The notes under the pieces were generated by a model. That model was not told the DNA's origin and did not search any database. It worked only from the letters and a program-made list of their open reading frames with translations. Shown in pieces: positions 40,197 to 48,330 of a stretch of 64,000 bases of DNA. The position numbers were made by a program, and so were the translations under genes. Source of the stretch: Streptomyces sp. WMMB303. Lineage in GTDB: Bacteria > Actinomycetota > Actinomycetes > Streptomycetales > Streptomycetaceae. The first letter of the stretch is position 1; every line of letters begins with the position of its first letter. The stretch spans positions 5,549,001 to 5,613,000 of the forward strand of contig NZ_JARKIN010000001.1 in the NCBI RefSeq assembly GCF_029351045.1, written 5' to 3'.

Positions 40197-40667
40197 ATGG
40201 CTGACCGGGAACGGTGGGGCTTCGAGCTGCCGCTGCTGCTGTTCGCCGGCTTCCGGTCGCTGATCGACCAGTTGCACGCCGAGCTGGCCGACCACGGACA
40301 CCCCGAACTGCGCCCCGTGCACGGCTTCGCGATGCAGGCCGTGGGGCGGGACGGGGTGACGGCGAGCGAACTGGGGCGACGGCTCGGCGTCTCCAAGCAG
40401 GCAGCGGGCAAGACGGTGGACCGGCTGGCGGTGCTGGGCTACGCGGAACGGGTCTCCGACCCCGCGGACGCACGGCGCAAGCTGGTACGGCTCACGCCGC
40501 GCGGCCAGGACGCGCTGGTGCTCTCCGGCGCGGTCTTCGAGGAACTGCGCGGGCAGTGGGCGGACCGGCTGGGGCAGGAGCGCCTGACGGAACTGGAGGA
40601 CGCGCTCGAGGCAGTGGTGGGGCCCGCCGCGTTCGGTCTGGACGCGGCAGGATGGTTCGGGGACTGA
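40197..40667 (+). CDS. MarR-family transcriptional regulator
   Basis: 156 residues, ATG at 40197. MarR winged HTH: QAVGRDGVTASELGRRLGVS, KQAAGKTVDRLAVLGYAERV and wing SDPADARRKLVRLTPRGQDA, with dimerisation helices at both ends. No conserved redox cysteine is present, so sensing is probably by ligand. Divergent from the AhpD-like gene, its likely target. A TTG at 40167 is an alternative start but overlaps the operator. Confidence 0.9.
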   Translation: MADRERWGFELPLLLFAGFRSLIDQLHAELADHGHPELRPVHGFAMQAVGRDGVTASELGRRLGVSKQAAGKTVDRLAVLGYAERVSDPADARRKLVRLTPRGQDALVLSGAVFEELRGQWADRLGQERLTELEDALEAVVGPAAFGLDAAGWFGD

Positions 40668-40801
40668 CCAGCCGATCCGGCCCCCGCCCGCCCCTCCCGG
40701 CGGAAGCTGTACCCCTCCGCGTCCTCGCGGCGAGGCACGGTCAGCACTCCAGCTCTTCCGGCCGGCGCCCGGTGGCAAGCAGCTCCGGCCGGAAGAGCCC
40801 G

Positions 40802-42763
40802 TCAGGCTCCACCGGGGCCGCCCCGGGCCCCACCCCCGCCGCTCCCCGGCCCGGCGGAGCCGCCGGACTCCTCGTCGTCGACGATCTCCGCGTCCACCAC
40901 GTCCTCGTCCCCAGGCGTGCCTCCCTGAGATGACCCCTCACCGGCCGTCTGCTGCCCCTCCGCGCCACCGGTCGCCCCGCTCTCCCGCGCCTGCGCGTAC
41001 ATCGCCGTGCCGATCTGCTGCGCCGCGGCAGCGGTACGGTCGACGGCCTCGCGCAGCGTCGCGGTGCGCTCGGTGGCGCGGGCCGGATCCTCGGGCGTCT
41101 CGGCCAGCCTCGCCCGGAGGTCGGCGAGGGCCGCCTCCGCCTCGGAGCGGGTCTCGCCCGGCACGGTGCCCGGACCGGTGTCGGCGAGCAGCCGTTCGGT
41201 CTGATGTACGAGTTGCTCGGCCTGGTTGCGCGTCTCGGCGGCCTCGCGGCGCCGCGCGTCCTCCTCGGCGTACTGCTCCGCCTCGTGCACCATCCGCTCG
41301 ATGTCGTCACGTGGCAGTGCAGACCCGCCGGTGACCTGCATCTTCTGTTCCTTGCCGGTGCCGGTGTCCCTGGCGGAGACGTGCATGATCCCGTTGGCGT
41401 CGATGTCGAAGGTGACCTCGATCTGCGGGACGTTGCGCGGCGCCGGGGGCAGGCCGGTCAGCTCGAACACTCCCAGCTTCTTGTTGTAGGCGGCGATCTC
41501 CCGCTCGCCCTGGAAGACCTGGATCTGCACCGACGACTGGTTGTCCTCCGCGGTGGTGAAGGTCTCCGAGCGCTTGGTCGGGATGGTGGTGTTGCGCTCG
41601 ATCAGCTTGGTCATGATGCCGCCCTTGGTCTCGATACCGAGGGACAGCGGGGTGACGTCCAGCAGCAGGACGTCCTTGACCTCGCCCTTGAGCACACCGG
41701 CCTGGAGCCCGGCGCCGATGGCCACCACCTCGTCCGGGTTCACGCCCTTGTGCGGATCCCGGCCCGTGAGGTTCTTGACCAGGTCCGTCACCGCGGGCAT
41801 CCGGGTGGAGCCGCCGACCAGGATCACGTGGTGGATGTCGGACAGCTCCACTCCGGCGTCGTCCACCGCCTGGTGGAAGGGGGCCCTGCAGCGCTCCAGC
41901 AGGTCCTCTGTCAACTGCTGGAAGCGGGTCCGCGTCAACTGCTCCTCCAGGTGCAGCGGCCCCTCGGAGGTCGCGGTGATGTAGGGCAGGCTGATCGTGG
42001 TCTCGGTGGCCGAGGAAAGCTCGATCTTCGCCCGCTCCGCGGCCTCACGGAGGCGCTGCACCGCCATCCTGTCCTGGGACAGGTCGACGCCGTGCGCGTT
42101 CCTGAAGCGTTCGACCAGGTGGTCGACCACACGCTGGTCCCAGTCGTCACCGCCCAGGAGCGTGTCCCCCGCGGTGGCCTTGACCTCCAGGACCCCCTCG
42201 CCGATCTCCAGCAGCGACACGTCGAACGTCCCGCCGCCCAGGTCGAAGACGAGGACCGTCTGCTCCTCCTCCCTGTCGAGACCGTAGGCGAGGGCTGCGG
42301 CGGTCGGCTCGTTGACGATGCGCAGCACCTCCAGTCCGGCGATCTCGCCGGCCTCCTTGGTGGCCTGCCGCTGCGCGTCGTTGAAATACGCGGGGACGGT
42401 GATGACGGCGTCGGCGACGTCCTGGCCGAGGTAGCTCTCCGCGTCCCGCTTGAGCTTCTGCAGCACCCGGGCGGAGATCTCCTGAGCCGTGAACGACGTC
42501 CCGTCGATGCTCCCGGACTCCGGGAAGCGCCAGGCGGCCTCCCCCATATGGCGCTTCACGGAGCGCACCGTGCGGTCGACGTTGGTGACCGCCTGCCGCT
42601 TGGCCACCTCGCCGACGAGCACGTCGCCGCCCTTGCCGAACGCGACCACGGACGGCGTCGTCCTGGCGCCCTCGGCATTGGCGACGACCACGGGTTCACC
42701 GCCCTCCAGGACGCTGACCACCGAGTTCGTGGTGCCGAGGTCGATTCCGACAGCGCGTGCCAT
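40802..42763 (-). CDS. dnaK: Molecular chaperone DnaK (second copy, without grpE/dnaJ)
   Basis: 653 residues, ATG at 42763 with AGAGGAGG. Full Hsp70: ATPase domain (GIDLGTTNSVVSVLEGG, IVNEPTAAALAYG, VLVFDLGGGTFDVSLLE, VILVGGSTRMPAV), substrate-binding domain (DVTPLSLGIETKGGIMTKLI, NTTIPTKRSETFTTAEDNQS) and a helical lid ending in an acidic and Gly-rich tail (DEDVVDAEIVDDEE). No grpE, dnaJ or hspR follows, unlike the main actinobacterial dnaK operon, so this is a paralogue. It lies directly downstream of a di-iron protein gene (62 bases) and may be co-transcribed. Confidence 0.95.
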   Translation of the reverse strand: MARAVGIDLGTTNSVVSVLEGGEPVVVANAEGARTTPSVVAFGKGGDVLVGEVAKRQAVTNVDRTVRSVKRHMGEAAWRFPESGSIDGTSFTAQEISARVLQKLKRDAESYLGQDVADAVITVPAYFNDAQRQATKEAGEIAGLEVLRIVNEPTAAALAYGLDREEEQTVLVFDLGGGTFDVSLLEIGEGVLEVKATAGDTLLGGDDWDQRVVDHLVERFRNAHGVDLSQDRMAVQRLREAAERAKIELSSATETTISLPYITATSEGPLHLEEQLTRTRFQQLTEDLLERCRAPFHQAVDDAGVELSDIHHVILVGGSTRMPAVTDLVKNLTGRDPHKGVNPDEVVAIGAGLQAGVLKGEVKDVLLLDVTPLSLGIETKGGIMTKLIERNTTIPTKRSETFTTAEDNQSSVQIQVFQGEREIAAYNKKLGVFELTGLPPAPRNVPQIEVTFDIDANGIMHVSARDTGTGKEQKMQVTGGSALPRDDIERMVHEAEQYAEEDARRREAAETRNQAEQLVHQTERLLADTGPGTVPGETRSEAEAALADLRARLAETPEDPARATERTATLREAVDRTAAAAQQIGTAMYAQARESGATGGAEGQQTAGEGSSQGGTPGDEDVVDAEIVDDEESGGSAGPGSGGGGARGGPGGA

Positions 42764-42825
42764 GGCCGTCCTCCTCTGGAGCCTCAGGAGCGCCGGCCTC
42801 CGCGAGCCGTGGAGTGCCGGGTGGG

Positions 42826-43935
42826 CTACACCTGAGTCTTGCCTTCCTCGATGGCTTCGGCCACCTCAGCCGTCCGTTCGGCTTCCTCGGCGGCGAAGCG
42901 CTCGGCGTCCAGCTTCTCGGCGATCTCCTCGTCCTGGGCCATCAGCAGGTCGAGGTTCTGGTCACCCATCTCGAAGACGCCCATGTCGACGTAGGCGCGC
43001 TGCAGGCGTTCGCCCCACAGGCCGATGTCGCGCACACAGGGCACGATGCGGCTGAAGAGCAGCTTGCGGAAGAGCTGCAGATACTCCGACTGCTCGCTGA
43101 AGGTCTCCGCCTCCGCGCGCGGGATACCGAAGTTCTCCAGCACCTCGACGCCCTTGAGCCGGTCACGCATCAGGTAGCAGCCCTCGATGACGAACTCCTC
43201 GCGCTCCCGCAGTTCCGCGTCGGAAAGCTGCTTGTAGTAGTCGCGCAGCGCCATCCGTCCGAAGGCGACATGGCGGGCCTCGTCCTGCATGACGTAGGCG
43301 AGGATCTGTTTGGGCAGCGGTTTGTCGGTGGTGTCCCGGATCATGCCGAAGGCGGCCAGGGCCAGTCCCTCGATCAGCACCTGCATGCCCAGGTAGGGCA
43401 TGTCCCAGCGGGAGTCGCGGAGGGTGTCGCCCAGGAGCGACTGGAGGTTGTCGTTGATCGGGTAGAGCATGCCGACCTTCTCGTGGAGAAAGCGGCCGTA
43501 GATCTCCGCGTGCCGGGCCTCGTCCATCGTCTGCGTGGCGGAGTAGAACTTCGCGTCCATGTCGGGCACCGACTCCACGATCCGCGCGGCGCACACCATG
43601 GCGCCCTGCTCGCCGTGCAGGAACTGGCTGAACTGCCAGGAGGCGTAGTGCCGCCGCAGCTCGCCGCGCTCGGCCTCGTTCATCTTGTCCCAGTAGGCCG
43701 TACCGTGCAGCGTCATGGCCTCATCAGGTGTGCCCAGCGGGTCGTAGGGGTCGACCTCCAGGTCCCAGTCGATGCGGCGCTGCCCGTCCCACTGCTTGTC
43801 CTTGCCCTTCTGGTACAGCGCGAGCAGGCGGTCGCGACCGTCGTCGTACTCCCAGGAGAAGCGGGCGTTGCCGGAGGCGGGGACCTGCCAGAGAGGGGCG
43901 TCGGTTGCGTGCACATAGAGATCGTGTGTGGACAC
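42826..43935 (-). CDS. Ferritin-like di-iron protein (ribonucleotide-reductase R2-like oxygenase)
   Basis: 369 residues. Four-helix bundle with two Glu-x-x-His motifs: E in HGEQGAMVCAARIV, DEARHAEIYGRF, E in LIEGLALAAF and DEARHVAFGRMAL. These six ligands fit a carboxylate-bridged di-iron site. Start: the ATG at 43941 is directly against AAGGAG, so the in-frame GTG at 43935, six bases beyond it, is favoured. Substrate unknown. The dnaK copy follows at once, and an AurF-like di-iron gene is divergent upstream, so oxidant chemistry plus chaperoning may be linked. Confidence 0.87.
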   Translation of the reverse strand: MSTHDLYVHATDAPLWQVPASGNARFSWEYDDGRDRLLALYQKGKDKQWDGQRRIDWDLEVDPYDPLGTPDEAMTLHGTAYWDKMNEAERGELRRHYASWQFSQFLHGEQGAMVCAARIVESVPDMDAKFYSATQTMDEARHAEIYGRFLHEKVGMLYPINDNLQSLLGDTLRDSRWDMPYLGMQVLIEGLALAAFGMIRDTTDKPLPKQILAYVMQDEARHVAFGRMALRDYYKQLSDAELREREEFVIEGCYLMRDRLKGVEVLENFGIPRAEAETFSEQSEYLQLFRKLLFSRIVPCVRDIGLWGERLQRAYVDMGVFEMGDQNLDLLMAQDEEIAEKLDAERFAAEEAERTAEVAEAIEEGKTQV

Positions 43936-43941
43936 GGACAT

Positions 43942-44135
43942 CTCCTTCAGTCACGGACTGCCCGGTGCGGGTGGATAGTTGGCAGGCTCACACGCGGGTT
44001 ACTGCCCGGTCAACAAGTTGCGCGCAAGGGATTGACGTCCTTGCTGACGCGCAGTCTCATAAGGGAGGACAGTAGATGTGACCGCCGGTAACGCGCATGG
44101 ACCACCGGCGCCGCCCGACGAAGAGGTGCCCCAGC
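43942..44135. promoter_or_regulatory. Divergent promoter region of the two di-iron genes, with palindrome
   Basis: 194 bases. A perfect 10-bp palindrome TTGCGCGCAA lies at 44018-44027, followed by TTGACG (44032), a possible -35 for the rightward gene. Reverse strand shows TTGACC (44007-44012). A regulator site at the centre would control both directions; the TetR gene downstream is a candidate. Confidence 0.5.
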
Positions 44136-45083
44136 ATGACCACAGCGCCTGACACCGCAGAGAAGGAACACGAGGTGCTCAAGGACGCCCTCGGCCTGCT
44201 CAAGGACCGCGAACAGGTCGCCGAGCGCCTCCTGGAGTCCTCCCGGAAGCACTCCTTCGACCCGGACACCGAACTGGACTGGGATGCCCCCTTCGAGGAC
44301 GGCAAGTGGTTCTGGCCACCGGAGTTGGTGTCGCTCTACGACACCCCGCTGTGGCGAAGGATGTCCGAAGAGCAGCGGATGGACCTGGCCCGGCACGAGG
44401 CGGCGTCACTCGCGTCGCTGGGCATCTGGTTCGAGGTCATCCTGATGCAGCTACTGGTGCGGCACATCTACGACAAGCCGCTGACCAGCAATCACGTCCG
44501 CTACGCGCTGACCGAGATCGCGGACGAATGCCGGCACTCGATGATGTTCGCACGCATGATCAAGCGGGGTGGTGCACCCGCGTACCCCGTCTCCAGGCTG
44601 CATCACAACATGGCCCGGCTGCTCAAGACGATCTCCACCACACCCGGCTCGTTCACCGCGACGCTGCTGGGCGAGGAGATCCTGGACTGGATGCAGCGGC
44701 TGACCTTCCCGGACGAGCGCATCCAGCCGTTGATTCGCGGCGTGACCCGGATCCACGTCATCGAGGAGGCCCGGCACGTGCGCTACGCGCGCGAGGAACT
44801 GCGCCGGCAGATGGTCAGCTGCCCCCGCTGGGAGGCGGAACTGACGCGGGTCAGCTCCGGCGAGGCCGCCCGGGTCTTCTCCATCTCCTTCGTCAACCCG
44901 CAGGTCTACGAGAACGTCGGCCTGGACAGGAGGGAGGCCGTCGCCCAGGTGAAGGCCAGCGGCCACCGCCGCGAGGTCATGCAGAACGGCGCCAGGCGGC
45001 TGACCGACTTCCTGGACGAGATCGGCGTGCTGCGCGGCGTGGGCAGGAAGCTGTGGGTCAGCTCGGGACTGCTGGCCAAGTGA
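44136..45083 (+). CDS. AurF-like di-iron oxygenase
   Basis: 315 residues, ATG at 44136 with AGAGGTG upstream. Matches the AurF/DUF455-like di-iron oxygenases: ARHEAASLASLGIWFEVILM, EIADECRHSMMFARMI, LLGEEILDWMQRL and IEEARHVRYAREELR carry the Glu/His ligands. AurF oxidises p-aminobenzoate to p-nitrobenzoate; here the amine substrate is unknown. Divergent from the other di-iron gene and followed by a TetR regulator 117 bases on. Confidence 0.85.
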   Translation: MTTAPDTAEKEHEVLKDALGLLKDREQVAERLLESSRKHSFDPDTELDWDAPFEDGKWFWPPELVSLYDTPLWRRMSEEQRMDLARHEAASLASLGIWFEVILMQLLVRHIYDKPLTSNHVRYALTEIADECRHSMMFARMIKRGGAPAYPVSRLHHNMARLLKTISTTPGSFTATLLGEEILDWMQRLTFPDERIQPLIRGVTRIHVIEEARHVRYAREELRRQMVSCPRWEAELTRVSSGEAARVFSISFVNPQVYENVGLDRREAVAQVKASGHRREVMQNGARRLTDFLDEIGVLRGVGRKLWVSSGLLAK

Positions 45084-45188
45084 GCGCCCCGGGCGGGCGA
45101 CGTCGGTGACGGCCACCGGTGAGGGCCGCGTGAAGCCCCGGTGAGGAACTCCGGCGCACGCGGAGGACACCGGTGGCCGTCGGGCGGT

Positions 45189-45200
45189 TACGCTGCCTGC
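45189..45200 (+). promoter_or_regulatory. -10 element of leaderless tetR gene
   Basis: TACGCT (45189-45194), then six bases, then the ATG at 45201. No Shine-Dalgarno; initiation at the start codon is expected. Confidence 0.55.
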
Positions 45201-45968
45201 ATGAGCAGTAGCGGCACCGCCCCGGCGTATCGCAGGCTGAGTGTGCAGGAGCGGCGCAGCCAACTGCTCGGACACGCGCTGGGCCTGTTCGCACACCGAC
45301 CCCCCGAGGACGTGTCACTGGACGATGTCGCAGCCTCTGCCGGGGTGTCGCGGCCCCTTGTCTACCGGTACTTCCCCGGAGGCAAGCAGCAGCTCTACGA
45401 AGCGGCCCTGCGCAGCGCCGCCGACCAGCTCGAACAGTGTTTCGCCGAGCCGCCGTCCGGGCCGCTGACCACTCGTCTGTCCCGGGCCCTCGACCGATAC
45501 CTGGGCTTCGTCGACCAGCATGACGCGGGGTTCATGGCGCTGCTGCAAGGAGGCAGCGTGGTGGAGACCTCCCGGACGGACGCCATGGTCGACGAGGTCC
45601 GCAGGGACGCGGCCGACCAGATCCTCGCTCATCTGGCGGCGGACGGGGACGGTGGGGGCCGCGGATCGCCGCGGCTGCGGATGGCGGTGCGCACCTGGAT
45701 CTCGGCGGTGGAGGCGGCCTCGTTGATCTGGCTCGACGAGGGCAAGCAGCCGCCGCTGCCGGAGCTGCGCGACTGGCTGGTGGACCACTTCGTCGCGGTC
45801 CTCACCGCCACGGCGGCCGGAGACGCCCGGACTGCGGCCGCGACCCGTCGGGCTCTGGCCTTGGAGGAGCCCGACGGCGCCGTCGCCGATCTGGTCGGCA
45901 GAGTACTGCCGGTGGTCGCGGAGTCCGGGCATCTGCTCCCCGGCTTTGCGGGACCGCCTGAGACTTAA
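45201..45968 (+). CDS. TetR-family transcriptional regulator
   Basis: 255 residues, leaderless ATG at 45201. TetR HTH at about 14-60: RRSQLLGHALGLFAHRPPED, VSLDDVAASAGVSRPLVYRY, FPGGKQQLYEAAL; the rest is the helical ligand-binding domain. An in-frame upstream ATG at 45141 would add 20 residues without homology. Follows the AurF-like gene and probably regulates it. Its TAA stop lies inside the dyad controlling soxR. Confidence 0.9.
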   Translation: MSSSGTAPAYRRLSVQERRSQLLGHALGLFAHRPPEDVSLDDVAASAGVSRPLVYRYFPGGKQQLYEAALRSAADQLEQCFAEPPSGPLTTRLSRALDRYLGFVDQHDAGFMALLQGGSVVETSRTDAMVDEVRRDAADQILAHLAADGDGGGRGSPRLRMAVRTWISAVEAASLIWLDEGKQPPLPELRDWLVDHFVAVLTATAAGDARTAAATRRALALEEPDGAVADLVGRVLPVVAESGHLLPGFAGPPET

Positions 45969-45994
45969 AGATGGCTTGAAGTCTGAGCTAGGCT
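45962..45994 (+). promoter_or_regulatory. soxR promoter with MerR-type dyad
   Basis: Dyad GACTTAAAG-ATGG-CTTGAAGTC (45962-45983; one mismatch per arm). A -35-like TTAAAG (45965-45970) is separated by 18 bases from the -10 TAGGCT (45989-45994), so the dyad covers the spacer as in MerR/SoxR-controlled promoters. The ATG at 46001 is six bases after the -10, implying a leaderless, autoregulated transcript. It also contains the tetR stop codon. Confidence 0.65.
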
Positions 45995-46000
45995 GCGGTC

Positions 46001-46537
46001 ATGCCGACTCAGCTCTCATGGAAGGCCCCGGAAGCCACCGTCGGAGAACTGGCGGAACGCGCGGGCGTCGCCGCCTCGACGCTGCGCTTCTACGAGCGCG
46101 AAGGGCTCATCCACAGCCGTCGCACCTCCGGCAACCAGCGGCGCTACAGCCGCGACACCCTGCGCCGCGTCGCCTTCATCAGGGCCTCGCAGCGCCTCGG
46201 CATCCCCCTCTCCGCCATCCGCGGGGCGCTGGCCCTGCTGCCGGAGGGCCGGACGCCGACGCGCGAGGACTGGGCCGTCGTCTCGGAGTGCTGGCGGGAG
46301 GACCTCAACCAGCGGATCGCCCTCATGGAGCAGCTCCGCGACCACCTCACCGACTGCATCGGCTGCGGCTGCCTGTCGCTGACCTCGTGTGCGCTGGCCA
46401 ACCCGCAGGACAGGCTCGGCGAGCAGGGCCCCGGCGCCCGCCGACTCAGCCAGCCGTGCGGCCCCGAGCCCGCGCACGGTGACGCGTCCGGCTGCCGCGG
46501 CGGTGCAGTCCCCGGTCGTGCGGCCGAAGGGAACTGA
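46001..46537 (+). CDS. soxR: Redox-sensitive transcriptional regulator SoxR
   Basis: 178 residues. MerR HTH (TVGELAERAGVAASTLRFYE, REGLIHSRRTSGNQRRYSRD), dimer helix, then the [2Fe-2S] cluster motif CIGCGCLSLTSC (Cys-x2-Cys-x-Cys-x5-Cys, about 119-130) diagnostic of SoxR. In Streptomyces SoxR responds to redox-active secondary metabolites. The C-terminal tail after residue 140 is longer and Pro/Gly/Arg-rich. A small gene follows 4 bases later. Confidence 0.94.
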   Translation: MPTQLSWKAPEATVGELAERAGVAASTLRFYEREGLIHSRRTSGNQRRYSRDTLRRVAFIRASQRLGIPLSAIRGALALLPEGRTPTREDWAVVSECWREDLNQRIALMEQLRDHLTDCIGCGCLSLTSCALANPQDRLGEQGPGARRLSQPCGPEPAHGDASGCRGGAVPGRAAEGN

Positions 46538-46541
46538 GGCG

Positions 46542-46817
46542 GTGCGCAGTGAGGAGACCGCTTTTCGCGGCGGGCCGCTCGACGGGCGGACGCTGTCGGT
46601 GCCGCTGGGTCCGACCGGCAGACCGCCGCGCAGCTACGAAGTACCGGTACCCGATCCGGAGGGCGGCCCGACGGTCGTCCATGTCTACCGGCTGGAGCCT
46701 GCCGCGCTGAACAAGCTGGGGCTGCCACGGGGCTGGGCGTACGTCTACGAACCCGAAGGGCGACCGGCGAGAGGTCCTCTGCAGCGGTTGCCGTGGCGCA
46801 GGCGGCGCGAACGCTGA
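46542..46817 (+). CDS. Small hypothetical protein downstream of soxR
   Basis: 91 residues, GTG at 46542 just after the soxR stop, preceded by GAGG. The N-terminal FRGGPLDGRTLSVPLGPTGR is a Streptomyces hypothetical pattern (a beta-rich module), followed by VVHVYRLEPAALNKLGLPRG and a basic C terminus PWRRRRER. Probably co-transcribed with soxR. Function unknown. Confidence 0.7.
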   Translation: MRSEETAFRGGPLDGRTLSVPLGPTGRPPRSYEVPVPDPEGGPTVVHVYRLEPAALNKLGLPRGWAYVYEPEGRPARGPLQRLPWRRRRER

Positions 46818-47025
46818 AACCGGTCGATGCGGGTACGCGGACCGGGTGGCACGGGTACTCGCACCGGGTGGCGCGAGGTCGGCATCGGTGGCACGGCGAA
46901 GGGCGTCCGGAAGCGGCCCGGCTCGAGGCCCGATGCCCTCCGGAAGGCTTCCGGGATGCGGCGGCTCCGGCCACGGGCGCGCGATCAGCCTGGACAGGGC
47001 GGCGGCGAGGGGGTTTTCTGCCGAC

Positions 47026-47889
47026 GTGATCGAAGGCATCGCGCGGCTGCGCGAGACGGACCCCCGGCAGCTCGGTCCCTTCCGGCTCTTCGGGGTCCTC
47101 GGGCGCGGCGACGCCGGCAGTGTCCATCTGGGCAAGGGCGTCCCGGGACGAGGCGGGCGCAAGCGGGCGGCGGCGGTCCGCGCCGTGCGGCCCGAACTGC
47201 TGCGCGATCGACAGCTGCGGGCGCGGCTGCGCCGGCAGACGGCCCGCATCGCGGAAGCGGTGGACAGTCCCTTCGTGGCCGGCGCCTTCGGCTGCGAACT
47301 CGACAGTGAGCGCCCGTGGATCGCCGAGGCGTTCGTGCCGGGCGTGCCGCTGTCGGCGCTGGTCGCCGCCTACGGTCCACTGCCGGAGATGTCGGTCCGC
47401 GCGCTGGGCGGCGGCCTCGCCCGGGCCTTGGCCGCGCTGAACGCGGCAGGAACCGCGCACGGTCACCTGCGGGGCTCGGATGTGCTGCTGACAGCCGCCG
47501 GGCCGCGCCTCGTGGGCCACGGTCTCGCGCTGGACAGCTCCGGCTCGGGGGCGTCGGCCGGCAGCGCCGAGGACGTCTTCGCGCTGGGTGCCGTGCTGGG
47601 ACTGGCTGCGAGCGCGCGCCACCCGTTCACGGGAACCCCACTGCCCACGTCCCGCGAGGACCCCGACCTGAGCGGGGTGCCCGACGCGCTGTGCGTGCCG
47701 CTGCTGGCGTGTCTGCACAAGACCCCCGAGTCCCGGCCGCACCCGGAGTCCCTGGCCCGCGCCTTGGACCTCTCCGGAAGCGCGACACGTCCGGCGCGGG
47801 AGTGGCTTCCGGACCCGTACCTCCATGAGATCGGCCGACTCTCGGAGACGGCACGGGCGCTGATCGGACGTCGGGGCTGGAGCCGCTGA
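47026..47889 (+). CDS. Serine/threonine-kinase-like protein lacking catalytic residues (pseudokinase)
   Basis: 287 residues from GTG at 47026; an ATG at 46933 is an alternative. Kinase-like fold with a glycine loop (FGVLGRGDAGSVHLGKG) but the ATP lysine is Arg or absent (AAAVRAVRPELL), the catalytic HRD is HGH (GTAHGHLRGSDVLLTAAGPR) and DFG is GHG (LVGHGLAL). The C lobe is partly conserved (SAEDVFALGAVLGLAAS, CLHKTPESRPHPESLAR). It cannot act as a normal kinase by motif; a scaffold or regulator role is plausible. It precedes peptidase, PP2C-like and sensor genes. Confidence 0.75.
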   Translation: MIEGIARLRETDPRQLGPFRLFGVLGRGDAGSVHLGKGVPGRGGRKRAAAVRAVRPELLRDRQLRARLRRQTARIAEAVDSPFVAGAFGCELDSERPWIAEAFVPGVPLSALVAAYGPLPEMSVRALGGGLARALAALNAAGTAHGHLRGSDVLLTAAGPRLVGHGLALDSSGSGASAGSAEDVFALGAVLGLAASARHPFTGTPLPTSREDPDLSGVPDALCVPLLACLHKTPESRPHPESLARALDLSGSATRPAREWLPDPYLHEIGRLSETARALIGRRGWSR

Positions 47890-48330
47890 CCGGCTGCCCC
47901 CGGCCTCCGGCCGACGGCACCGCTGTCCCGGGAAGGCGGCTCCAGCTCGACGGGGGCAAGTGGCGGGGGCGAGGTCGAGATCCCCCCACACGTTCGGGTG
48001 ATGTGGAGCCGGTCGCCGTCGCTGGACACGGTGTGGGAGTGGGGGTAGGAGCAGGGCGGTTTCGGTACCCCGAGACCACAGCCCTTCCGGCGCACCGTTC
48101 CGACCAGCCATGCAGCGCCTCCTCCCGAGGACGACCGGCTCGGGCCCCGCTCCCGACTGACGGGAGGACCGGCCGCGGCCGGGGCGGGGCGCGGGCGTGG
48201 CGGCCTCTCGATCGGGTGAGAGCCGTGCGCCCAGCCGCGCAGCTCGCCCTGAGCCGGGGGTCGCGGCCGTGCCACGATCGCGGCAGAGCGGTCGAGGACG
48301 GGGAGACGCCGCTCGGGAACGAGGTGCGCG
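47890..48330. other. Gap before the NlpC/P60 gene
   Basis: About 440 G/C-rich bases with overlapping open frames on both strands, none with a ribosome-binding site plus recognisable product. Promoter of the NlpC/P60 gene is expected here but I see no clear hexamers. Confidence 0.4.
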
